A DNA stretch of 64,000 nucleotides from positions 52,548 to 116,547 of the forward strand of contig CAXIVU010000239.1 of assembly GCA_964035795.1 (NCBI GenBank). The letters are read 5' to 3'. Position numbers and translations under genes: made by a program. Below are positions 1 through 12,600 of this stretch, in pieces. Origin of the DNA: Pterobdella sp. o SKG-2022 (lineage: Eukaryota; Annelida; Clitellata; Hirudinida; Piscicolidae). The notes under the pieces are model-generated. The model was not told the origin of the DNA. It saw nothing but the letters and a program-made list of their open reading frames with translations, and ran no database searches. The stretch's first letter is position 1. The number at the start of each line of letters is the position of its first letter.

Positions 1-3000
1 GTTGTTGTCATAATAACAGTTGTTGTTTGCGTTAATGTTGCAATCGTTGTCGAAACTGTTGTAGCTGTAGCCAATGAAGTTGTTGTTACAGAAATTGTAG
101 TTGGCGTTGTTGTTTCTACAGTAGTAACTGTTGGCGTAGATTTAGACAACATTTCTGTCGTTGTTGTCATAATAACAGTTGTTGTTTGCGTTGATGTTGC
201 AATCGTTGTCGAAACTGTTGTAGCTGTAGCCAATGAAGTTGTTGTTACAGTTATTGTAGTTGGCGTTGTTGTTTCTACAGTAGTAACTGTTGGCGTAGAT
301 TTAGACAACATTTCTGTCGTTGTTGTCATAATAACAGTTGTTGTTTGCGTTAATGTTGCAATCGTTGTCGAAACTGTTGTAGCTGTAGCCAATGAAGTTG
401 TTGTTACAGAAATTGTAGTTGGCGTTGTTGTTTCTACAGTAGTAACTGTTGGCGTAGATTTAGACAACATTTCTGTCGTTGTTGTCATAATAACAGTTGT
501 TGTTTGCGTTGATGTTGCAATCGTTGTCGAAACTGTTGTAGCTGTAGCCAATGAAGTTGTTGTTACAGTTATTGTAGTTGGCGTTGTTGTTTCTACAGTA
601 GTAACTGTTGGCGTAGATTTAGACAACATTTCTGTCGTTGTTGTCATTATAACAGTTGTTGTTTGCGTTGATGTAGCAATCGTTGTCGAAACTGTTGTAG
701 CTGTAGCCAATGAAGTTGTTGTTACAGTTATTGTAGTTGGCGTTGTTGTTTCTACAGTAGTAACTGTTGGCGTAGATTTAGACAACATTTCTGTCGTTGT
801 TGTCATAATAACAGTTGTTGTTTGCGTTGATGTTGCAATCGTTGTCGAAACTGTTGTAGCTGTAGCCAATGAAGTTGTTGTTACAGTTATTGTAGTTGGC
901 GTTGTTGTTTCTACAGTAGTAACTGTTGGCGTAGATTTAGACAACATTTCTGTCGTTGTTGTCATAATAACAGTTGTTGTTTGCGTTGATGTTGCAATCG
1001 TTGTCGAAACTGTTGTAGCTGTAGCCAATGAAGTTGTTGTTACAGTTATTGTAGTTGGCGTTGTTGTTTCTACAGTAGTAACTGTTGGCGTAGATTTAGA
1101 CAACATTTCTGTCGTTGTTGTCATAATAACAGTTGTTGTTTGCGTTGATGTTGCAATCGTTGTCGAAACTGTTGTAGCTGTAGCCAATGAAGTTGTTGTT
1201 ACAGAAATTGTAGTTGGCGTTGTTGTTTCTACAGTAGTAACTGTTGGCGTAGATTTAGACAACATTTCTGTCGTTGTTGTCATAATAACAGTTGTTGTTT
1301 GCGTTGATGTTGCAATCGTTGTCGAAACTGTTGTAGCTGTAGCCAATGAAGTTGTTGTTACAGTTATTGTAGTTGGCGTTGTTGTTTCTACAGTAGTAAC
1401 TGTTGGCGTAGATTTAGACAACATTTCTGTCGTTGTTGTCATAATAACAGTTGTTGTTTGCGTTAATGTTGCAATCGTTGTCGAAACTGTTGTAGCTGTA
1501 GCCAATGAAGTTGTTGTTACAGAAATTGTAGTTGGCGTTGTTGTTTCTACAGTAGTAACTGTTGGCGTAGATTTAGACAACATTTCTGTCGTTGTTGTCA
1601 TAATAACAGTTGTTGTTTGCGTTAATGTTGCAATCGTTGTCGAAACTGTTGTAGCTGTAGCCAAAGAAGTTGTTGTTACAGAAATTGTAGTTGGCGTTGT
1701 TGTTTCTACAATAGTAACTGTTGGCGTAGATTTAGACAACATTTCTGTCGTTGTTGTCATAATAACAGTTGTTGTTTGCGTTGATGTTGCAATCGTTGTC
1801 GAAACTGTTGTAGCTGTAGCCAATGAAGTTGTTGTTACAGTTATTGTAGTTGGCGTTGTTGTTTCTACAGTAGTAACTGTTGGCGTAGATTTAGACAACA
1901 TTTCTGTCGTTGTTGTCATAATAACAGTTGTTGTTTGCGTTAATGTTGCAATCGTTGTCGAAACTGTTGTAGCTGTAGCCAATGAAGTTGTTGTTACAGA
2001 AATTGTAGTTGGCGTTGTTGTTTCTACAGTAGTAACTGTTGGCGTAGATTTAGACAACATTTCTGTCGTTGTTGTCATAATAACAGTTGTTGTTTGCGTT
2101 GATGTTGCAATCGTTGTCGAAACTGTTGTAGCTGTAGCCAATGAAGTTGTTGTTACAGTTATTGTAGTTGGCGTTGTTGTTTCTACAGTAGTAACTGTTG
2201 GCGTAGATTTAGACAACATTTCTGTCGTTGTTGTCATAATAACAGTTGTTGTTTGCGTTGATGTTGCAATCGTTGTCGAAACTGTTGTAGCTGTAGCCAA
2301 TGAAGTTGTTGTTACAGTTATTGTAGTTGGCGTTGTTGTTTCTACAGTAGTAACTGTTGGCGTAGATTTAGACAACATTTTTGTCGTTGTTGTCATAATA
2401 ACAGTTGTTGTTTGCGTTAATGTTGCAATCGTTGTCGAAACTGTTGTAGCTGTAGCCAATGAAGTTGTTGTTACAGAAATTGTAGTTGGCGTTGTTGTTT
2501 CTACAGTAGTAACTGTTGGCGTAGATTTAGACAACATTTCTGTCGTTGTTGTCATAATAACAGTTGTTGTTTGCGTTGATGTTGCAATCGTTGTCGAAAC
2601 TGTTGTAGCTGTAGCCAATGAAGTTGTTGTCACAGTTATTGTAGTTGGCGTTGTTGTTTCTACAGTAGTAACTGTTGGCGTAGATTTAGACAACATTTCT
2701 GTCGTTGTTGTCATAATAACAGTTGTTGTTTGCGTTGATGTTGCAATCGTTGTCGAAACTGTTGTAGCTGTAGCCAATGAAGTTGTTGTTACAGTTATTG
2801 TAGTTGGCGTTGTTGTTTCTACAGTAGTAACTGTTGGCGTAGATTTAGACAACATTTCTGTCGTTGTTGTCATAATAACAGTTGTTGTTTGCGTTGATGT
2901 TGCAATCGTTGTCGAAACTGTTGTAGCTGTAGCCAATGAAGTTGTTGTTACAGTTATTGTAGTTGGCGTTGTTGTTTCTACAGTAGTAACTGTTGGCGTA

Positions 3001-3657
3001 GATTTAGACAACATTTCTGTCGTTGTTGTCATAATAACAGTTGTTGTTTGCGTTGATGTTGCAATCGTTGTCGAAACTGTTGTAGCTGTAGCCAATGAAG
3101 TTGTTGTTACAGTTATTGTAGTTGGCGTTGTTGTTTCTACAGTAGTAACTGTTGGCGTAGATTTAGACAACATTTCTGTCGTTGTTGTCATTATAACCGT
3201 TGTTGTTTGCGTTGATGTTGCAATCGTTGTCGAAACTGTTGTAGCTGTAGCCAATGAAGTTGTTGTTACAGTTATTGTAGTTGGCGTTGTTGTTTCTACA
3301 GTAGTAACTGTTGGCGTAGATTTAGACAACATTTCTGTCGTTGTTGTCATAATAACAGTTGTTGTTTGCGTTGATGTTGCAATCGTTGTCGAAACTGTTG
3401 TAGCTGTAGCCAATGAAGTTGTTGTTACAGAAATTGTAGTTGGCGTTGTTGTTTCTACAGTAGTAACTGTTGGCGTAGATGTAGACAACATTTCTGTCTT
3501 TGTTGTCATAATAACAGTTGTTGTTTGCGTTGATGTTGCAATCGTTGTCGAAACTGTTGTAGCTGTAGCCAATGAAGTTGTTGTTACAGTTATTGTAGTT
3601 GGCGTTGTTGTTTCTACAGTAGTAACTGTTGGCGTAGATTTAGACAACATTTCTGTC
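1..3657. repeat. Array domain: consensus units mixed with a double-variant unit
   Basis: Twenty-three units. A double variant carries GTTAATGTTG in place of GTTGATGTTG, together with ACAGAAATTG in place of ACAGTTATTG on the + strand. It occurs in the units starting at 1, 319, 1432, 1591, 1909 and 2386. Most others are consensus, and in places the two types alternate. In the - strand protein the two changes are Ser to Leu (before TQ) and Thr to Ser (ITV to ISV), about 20 residues apart in the unit. The ACAGAAATTG change alone occurs at 1114 and 3340. A silent CATTAT change occurs near 647 and 3189. Confidence 0.85.
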
Positions 3658-6600
3658 GTTGTTGTCATAATAACAGTTGTTGTTTGCGTTGATGTTGCAA
3701 TCGTTGTCGAAACTGTTGTAGCTGTAGCCAATGAAGTTGTTGTTACAGTTATTGTAGTTGGCGTTGTTGTTTCTACAGTAGTAACTGTTGGCGTAGATTT
3801 AGACAACATTTCTGTCTTTGTTGTCATAATAACAGTTGTTGTTTGCGTTGATGTTGCAATCGTTGTCGAAACTGTTGTAGCTATAGCCAATGAAGTTGTT
3901 GTTACAGTTATTGTAGTTGGCGTTGTTGTTTCTACAGTAGTAACTGTTGGCGTAGATTTAAACAACATTTTTGTCGTTGTTGTCATAATAACAGTTGTTG
4001 TTTGCGTTGATGTTGCAATCGTTGTCGAAACTGTTGTAGCTGTAGTCAATGAAGTTGTTGTTACAGTTATTGTAGTTGGCGTTGTTGTTTCTACAGTAGT
4101 AACTGTTGGCGTAGATTTAGACAACATTTCTGTCGTTGTTGTCATAATAACAGTTGTTGTTTGCGTTAATGTTGCAATCGTTGTCGAAACTGTTGTAGCT
4201 GTAGCCAATGAAGTTGTTGTTACAGAAATTGTAGTTGGCGTTGTTGTTTCTACAGTAGTAACTGTTGGCGTAGATTTAGACAACATTTCTGTCGTTGTTG
4301 TCATAATAACAGTTGTTGTTTGCGTTGATGTTGCAATCGTTGTCGAAACTGTTGTAGCTGTAGCCAATGAAGTTGTTGTCACAGTTATTGTAGTTGGCGT
4401 TGTTGTTTCTACAGTAGTAACTGTTGGCGTAGATTTAGACAACATTTCTGTCGTTGTTGTCATAATAACAGTTGTTGTTTGCGTTGATGTTGCAATCGTT
4501 GTCGAAACTGTTGTAGCTGTAGCCAATGAAGTTGTTGTTACAGTTATTGTAGTTGGCGTTGTTGTTTCTACAGTAGTAACTGTTGGCGTAGATTTAGACA
4601 ACATTTCTGTCTTTGTTGTCATAATAACAGTTGTTGTTTGCGTTGATGTTGCAATCGATGTCGAAACTGTTGTAGCTGTAGCCAATGAAGTTGTTGTTAC
4701 AGTTATTGTAGTTGGCGTTGTTGTTTCTACAGTAGTAACTGTTGGCGTAGATTTAGACAACATTTCTGTCTTTGTTGTCATAATAACAGTTGTTGTTTGC
4801 GTTGATGTTGCAATCGTTGTCGAAACTGTTGTAGCTATAGCCAATGAAGTTGTTGTTACAGTTATTGTAGTTGGCGTTGTTGTTTCTACAGTAGTAACTG
4901 TTGGCGTAGATTTAGACAACATTTTTGTCGTTGTTGTCATAATAACAGTTGTTGTTTGCGTTGATGTTGCAATCGTTGTCGAAACTGTTGTAGCTGTAGT
5001 CAATGAAGTTGTTGTTACAGTTATTGTAGTTGGCGTTGTTGTTTCTACAGTAGTAACTGTTGGCGTAGATGTAGACAACATTTCTGTCTTTGTTGTCATA
5101 ATAACAGTTGTTGTTTGCGTTGATGTTGCAATCGTTGTCGAAACTGTTGTAGCTGTAGCCAATGAAGTTGTTGTTACAGTTATTGTAGTTGGCGTTGTTG
5201 TTTCTACAGTAGTAACTGTTGGCGTAGATTTAGACAACATTTCTGTCGTTGTTGTCATAATAACAGTTGTTGTTTGCGTTGATGTTGCAATCGTTGTCGA
5301 AACTGTTGTAGCTGTAGCCAATGAAGTTGTTGTTACAGTTATTGTAGTTGGCGTTGTTGTTTCTACAGTAGTAACTGTTGGCGTAGATTTAGACAACATT
5401 TCTGTCTTTGTTGTCATAATAACAGTTGTTGTTTGCGTTGATGTTGCAATCGTTGTCGAAACTGTTGTAGCTATAGCCAATGAAGTTGTTGTTACAGTTA
5501 TTGTAGTTGGCGTTGTTGTTTCTACAGTAGTAACTGTTGGCGTAGATTTAGACAACATTTTTGTCGTTGTTGTCATAATAACAGTTGTTGTTTGCGTTGA
5601 TGTTGCAATCGTTGTCGAAACTGTTGTAGCTGTAGTCAATGAAGTTGTTGTTACAGTTATTGTAGTTGGCGTTGTTGTTTCTACAGTAGTAACTGTTGGC
5701 GTAGATTTAGACAACATTTCTGTCGTTGTTGTCATAATAACAGTTGTTGTTTGCGTTAATGTTGCAATCGTTGTCGAAACTGTTGTAGCTGTAGCCAATG
5801 AAGTTGTTGTTACAGAAATTGTAGTTGGCGTTGTTGTTTCTACAGTAGTAACTGTTGGCGTAGATTTAGACAACATTTCTGTCGTTGTTGTCATAATAAC
5901 AGTTGTTGTTTGCGTTGATGTTGCAATCGTTGTCGAAACTGTTGTAGCTGTAGCCAATGAAGTTGTTGTCACAGTTATTGTAGTTGGCGTTGTTGTTTCT
6001 ACAGTAGTAACTGTTGGCGTAGATTTAGACAACATTTCTGTCGTTGTTGTCATAATAACAGTTGTTGTTTGCGTTGATGTTGCAATCGTTGTCGAAACTG
6101 TTGTAGCTGTAGCCAATGAAGTTGTTGTTACAGTTATTGTAGTTGGCGTTGTTGTTTCTACAGTAGTAACTGTTGGCGTAGATTTAGACAACATTTCTGT
6201 CTTTGTTGTCATAATAACAGTTGTTGTTTGCGTTGATGTTGCAATCGATGTCGAAACTGTTGTAGCTGTAGCCAATGAAGTTGTTGTTACAGTTATTGTA
6301 GTTGGCGTTGTTGTTTCTACAGTAGTAACTGTTGGCGTAGATTTAGACAACATTTCTGTCGTTGTTGTCATAATAACAGTTGTTGTTTGCGTTGATGTTG
6401 CAATCGTTGTCGAAACTGTTGTAGCTGTAGCCAATGAAGTTGTTGTTACAGTTATTGTAGTTGGCGTTGTTGTTTCTACAGTAGTAACTGTTGGCGTAGA
6501 TTTAGACAACATTTCTGTCGTTGTTGTCATAATAAGAGTTGTTGTTTGCGTTGATGTTGCAATCGTTGTCGAAACTGTTGTAGCTGTAGCCAATGAAGTT

Positions 6601-9600
6601 GTTGTTACAGTTATTGTAGTTGGCGTTGTTGTTTCTACAGTAGTAACTGTTGGCGTAGATTTAGACAACATTTCTGTCGTTGTTGTCATAATAACAGTTG
6701 TTGTTTGCGTTGATGTTGCAATCGTTGTCGAAACTGTTGTAGCTGTAGCCAATGAAGTTGTTGTTACAGTTATTGTAGTTGGCGTTGTTGTTTCTACAGT
6801 AGTAACTGTTGGCGTAGATTTAGACAACATTTCTGTCGTTGTTGTCATAATAAGAGTTGTTGTTTGCGTTGATGTTGCAATCGATGTCGAAACTGTTGTA
6901 GCTGTAGCCAATGAAGTTGTTGTTACAGTTATTGTAGTTGGCGTTGTTGTTTCTACAGTAGTAACTGTTGGCGTAGATTTAGACAACATTTCTGTCGTTG
7001 TTGTCATAATAACAGTTGTTGTTTGCGTTGATGTTGCAATCGTTGTCGAAACTGTTGTAGCTGTAGCCAATGAAGTTGTTGTTACAGTTATTGTAGTTGG
7101 CGTTGTTGTTTCTACAGTAGTAACTGTTGGCGTAGATTTAGACAACATTTCTGTCGTTGTTGTCATAATAACAGTTGTTGTTTGCGTTGATGTTGCAATC
7201 GTTGTCGAAACTGTTGTAGCTGTAGCCAATGAAGTTGTTGTTACAGTTATTGTAGTTGGCGTTGTTGTTTCTACAGTAGTAACTGTTGGCGTAGATTTAG
7301 ACAACATTTCTGTCGTTGTTGTCATAATAACAGTTGTTGTTTGCGTTAATGTTGCAATCGTTGTCGAAACTGTTGTAGCTGTAGCCAATGAAGTTGTTGT
7401 TACAGTTATTGTAGTTGGCGTTGTTGTTTCTACAGTAGTAACTGTTGGCGTAGATTTAGACAACATTTCTATCGTTGTTGTCATAATAACAGTTGTTGTT
7501 TGCGTTGATGTTGCAATCGTTGTCGAAACTGTTGTAGCTGTAGCCAATGAAATTGTTGTTACAGAAATTGTAGTTGGCGTTGTTGTTTCTACAGTAGTAA
7601 CTGTTGGCGTAGATTTAGACAACATTTCTGTCGTTGTTGTCATAATAACAGTTGTTGTTTGCGTTGATGTTGCAATCGTTGTCGAAACTGTTGTAGCTGT
7701 AGCCAATGAAGTTGTTGTTACAGTTATTGTAGTTGGCGTTGTTGTTTCTACAGTAGTAACTGTTGGCGTAGATTTAGACAACATTTCTGTCGTTGTTGTC
7801 ATAATAACAGTTGTTGTTTGCGTTGATGTTGCAATCGTTGTCGAAACAGTTGTAGCTATAGCCAATGAAGTTGTTGTTACAGTTATTGTAGTTGGCGTTG
7901 TTGTTTCTACAGTAGTAACTGTTGGCGTAGATTTAGACAACATTTCTGTCGTTGTTGTCATAATAACAGTTGTTGTTTGCGTTGATGTTGCAATCGTTGT
8001 CGAAACTGTTGTAGCTGTAGCCAATGAAGTTGTTGTTACAGTTATTGTAGTTGGCGTTGTTGTTTCTACAGTAGTAACTGTTGGCGTAGATTTAGACAAC
8101 ATTTCTGTCTTTGTTGTCATAATAACAGTTGTTGTTTGCGTTGATGTTGCAATCGATGTCGAAACTGTTGTAGCTGTAGCCAATGAAGTTGTTGTTACAG
8201 TTATTGTAGTTGGCGTTGTTGTTTCTACAGTAGTAACTGTTGGCGTAGATTTAGACAACATTTCTGTCGTTGTTGTCATAATAACAGTTGTTGTTTGCGT
8301 TGATGTTGCAATCGTTGTCGAACCTGTTGTAGCTGTAGCCAATGAAGTTGTTGTTACAGTTATTGTAGTTGGCGTTGTTGTTTCTACAGTAGTAACTGTT
8401 GGCGTAGATTTAGACAACATTTCTGTCTTTGTTGTCATAATAACAGTTGTTGTTTGCGTTGATGTTGCAATCGTTGTCGAAACTGTTGTAGCTATAGCCA
8501 ATGAAGTTGTTGTTACAGTTATTGTAGTTGGCGTTGTTGTTTCTACAGTAGTAACTGTTGGCGTAGATTTAGACAACATTTCTGTCGTTGTTGTCATAAT
8601 AACAGTTGTTGTTTGCGTTGATGTTGCAATCGTTGTCGAAACTGTTGTAGCTGTAGCCAATGAAGTTGTTGTTACAGTTATTGTAGTTGGCGTTGTTGTT
8701 TCTACAGTAGTAACTGTTGGCGTAGATTTAGACAACATTTCTGTCTTTGTTGTCATAATAACAGTTGTTGTTTGCGTTGATGTTGCAATCGATGTCGAAA
8801 CTGTTGTAGCTGTAGCCAATGAAGTTGTTGTTACAGTTATTGTAGTTGGCGTTGTTGTTTCTACAGTAGTAACTGTTGGCGTAGATTTAGACAACATTTC
8901 TGTCGTTGTTGTCATAATAACAGTTGTTGTTTGCGTTGATGTTGCAATCGTTGTCGAACCTGTTGTAGCTGTAGCCAATGAAGTTGTTGTTACAGTTATT
9001 GTAGTTGGCGTTGTTGTTTCTACAGTAGTAACTGTTGGCGTAGATTTAGACAACATTTCTGTCTTTGTTGTCATAATAACAGTTGTTGTTTGCGTTGATG
9101 TTGCAATCGTTGTCGAAACTGTTGTAGCTATAGCCAATGAAGTTGTTGTTACAGTTATTGTAGTTGGCGTTGTTGTTTCTACAGTAGTAACTGTTGGCGT
9201 AGATTTAGACAACATTTCTGTCGTTGTTGTCATAATAACAGTTGTTGTTTGCGTTGATGTTGCAATCGTTGTCGAAACTGTTGTAGCTGTAGCCAATGAA
9301 GTTGTTGTTACAGTTATTGTAGTTGGCGTTGTTGTTTCTACAGTAGTAACTGTTGGCGTAGATTTAGACAACATTTCTGTCTTTGTTGTCATAATAACAG
9401 TTGTTGTTTGCGTTGATGTTGCAATCGTTGTCGAAACTGTTGTAGCTGTAGCCAATGAAGTTGTTGTTACAGTTATTGTAGTTGGCGTTGTTGTTTCTAC
9501 AGTAGTAACTGTTGGCGTAGATTTAGACAACATTTCTGTCGTTGTTGTCATAATAACAGTTGTTGTTTGCGTTAATGTTGCAATCGTTGTCGAAACTGTT

Positions 9601-12600
9601 GTAGCTGTAGCCAATGAAGTTGTTGTTACAGTTATTGTAGTTGGCGTTGTTGTTTCTACAGTAGTAACTGTTGGCGTAGATTTAGACAACATTTCTGTCG
9701 TTGTTGTCATAATAACAGTTGTTGTTTGCGTTGATGTTGCAATCGTTGTCGAACCTGTTGTAGCTGTAGCCAATGAAGTTGTTGTTACAGTTATTGTAGT
9801 TGGCGTTGTTGTTTCTACAGTAGTAACTGTTGGCGTAGATTTAGACAACATTTCTGTCTTTGTTGTCATAATAACAGTTGTTGTTTGCGTTGATGTTGCA
9901 ATCGTTGTCGAAACTGTTGTAGCTATAGCCAATGAAGTTGTTGTTACAGTTATTGTAGTTGGCGTTGTTGTTTCTACAGTAGTAACTGTTGGCGTAGATT
10001 TAGACAACATTTCTGTCGTTGTTGTCATAATAAGAGTTGTTGTTTGCGTTGATGTTGCAATCGATGTCGAAACTGTTGTAGCTGTAGCCAATGAAGTTGT
10101 TGTTACAGTTATTGTAGTTGGCGTTGTTGTTTCTACAGTAGTAACTGTTGGCGTAGATTTAGACAACATTTCTGTCGTTGTTGTCATAATAACAGTTGTT
10201 GTTTGCGTTGATGTTGCAATCGTTGTCGAAACTGTTGTAGCTGTAGCCAATGAAGTTGTTGTTACAGTTATTGTAGTTGGCGTTGTTGTTTCTACAGTAG
10301 TAACTGTTGGCGTAGATTTAGACAACATTTCTGTCTTTGTTGTCATAATAACAGTTGTTGTTTGCGTTGATGTTGCAATCGTTGTCGAAACTGTTGTAGC
10401 TGTAGCCAATGAAGTTGTTGTTACAGTTATTGTAGTTGGCGTTGTTGTTTCTACAGTAGTAACTGTTGGCGTAGATTTAGACAACATTTCTGTCGTTGTT
10501 GTCATAATAACAGTTGTTGTTTGCGTTGATGTTGCAATCGTTGTCGAACCTGTTGTAGCTGTAGCCAATGAAGTTGTTGTTACAGTTATTGTAGTTGGCG
10601 TTGTTGTTTCTACAGTAGTAACTGTTGGCGTAGATTTAGACAACATTTCTGTCATTGTTGTCATAATAACAGTTGTTGTTTGCGTTGATGTTGCAATCGT
10701 TGTCGAAACTGTTGTAGCTATAGCCAATGAAGTTGTTGTTACAGTTATTGTAGTTGGCGTTGTTGTTTCTACAGTAGTAACTGTTGGCGTAGATTTAGAC
10801 AACATTTCTGTCGTTGTTGTCATAATAAGAGTTGTTGTTTGCGTTGATGTTGCAATCGATGTCGAAACTGTTGTAGCTGTAGCCAATGAAGTTGTTGTTA
10901 CAGTTATTGTAGTTGGCGTTGTTGTTTCTACAGTAGTAACTGTTGGCGTAGATTTAGACAACATTTCTGTCGTTGTTGTCATAATAACAGTTGTTGTTTG
11001 CGTTGATGTTGCAATCGTTGTCGAAACTGTTGTAGCTGTAGCCAATGAAGTTGTTGTTACAGTTATTGTAGTTGGCGTTGTTGTTTCTACAGTAGTAACT
11101 GTTGGCGTAGATTTAGACAACATTTCTGTCTTTGTTGTCATAATAACAGTTGTTGTTTGCGTTGATGTTGCAATCGTTGTCGAAACTGTTGTAGCTGTAG
11201 CCAATGAAGTTGTTGTTACAGTTATTGTAGTTGGCGTTGTTGTTTCTACAGTAGTAACTGTTGGCGTAGATTTAGACAACATTTCTGTCGTTGTTGTCAT
11301 AATAAGAGTTGTTGTTTGCGTTGATGTTGCAATCGATGTCGAAACTGTTGTAGCTGTAGCCAATGAAGTTGTTGTCACAGAAATTGTAGTTGGCGTTGTT
11401 GTTTCTACAGTAGTAACTTTTGGCGTAGATGTTGACATCATTTCTGTCGTTGTTGTCATAATAACAGTTGTTGTTTGCGTTGATTTTGCAATCGTTGTCG
11501 AAACTGTTGTAGCTGTAGCCAATGAAGTTGTTGTCACAGAAATTGTAGTTGGCGTTGTTGTTTCTAGGGTAGTAACTTTTGGCGTAGATATTGACATCAT
11601 TTCTGTCGTTGTTGTCATAATAACAGTTGTTGTTTGCGTTGATTTTGCAATCGTTGTCGAAACTGTTGTAGCTGTAGCCAATGAAGTTGTTGTCACAGAA
11701 ATTGTAGTTGGCGTTGTTGTTTCTACAGTAGTAACTGTTGGCGTAGATGTAGACAACATTTCTGTCGTTGTTGTCATAATAACAGTTGTTGTTTGCGTTG
11801 ATTTTGCAATCGTTGTCGAAACTGTTGTAGCTGTAGCCATTGAAGTTGTTGTTACAGAAATTGTAGTTGGCGTCGTTGTTTCTACAGTAATAACTGTTGG
11901 CCTAGATGTAGACAACATTTCTGTCGTTGTTGTCATAATAACCGTTGTTGTTTGCGTTGATTTTGCAATCGTTGTCGAAACTGTTGTAGCTGTAGCCAAT
12001 GAAGTTGTTGTCACAGTTATTGTAGTTGGCGTTGTTGTTTCTACAGTAGTAACTGTTGGCGTAGATGTAGACAACATTTCTGTCGTTGTTGTCATAATAA
12101 CAGTTGTTGTTTGCGTTGATTTTGCAATCGTTGTCGAAACTGTTGTAGCTGTAGCCAATGAAGTTGTTGTCACAGAAATTGTAGTTGGCGTTGTTGTTTC
12201 TACAGTAGTAACTGTTGGCGTAGATGTAGACAAAATTTCTGTCGTTGTTGTCATAATAACAGTTGTTGTTTGCGTTGATTTTGCAATCGTTGTCGAAACT
12301 GTTGTAGCTGTAGCCATTGAAGTTGTTGTTACAGAAATTGTAGTTGGCGTCGTTGTTCCTACAGTAATAACTGTTGGCCTAGATGTAGACAACATTTCTG
12401 TCGTTGTTGTCATAATAACCGTTGTTGTTTGCGTTGATGTTGCAATCGTTGTCGAAACTGTTGTAGCTGTAGCCAATGAAGTTGTTGTCACAGTTATTGT
12501 AGTTGGCGTTGTTGTTTCTACAGTAGTAACTGTTGGCGTAGATGTAGACAACATTTCTGTCGTTGTTGTCATAATAACAGTTGTTGTTTGCGTTGATTTT

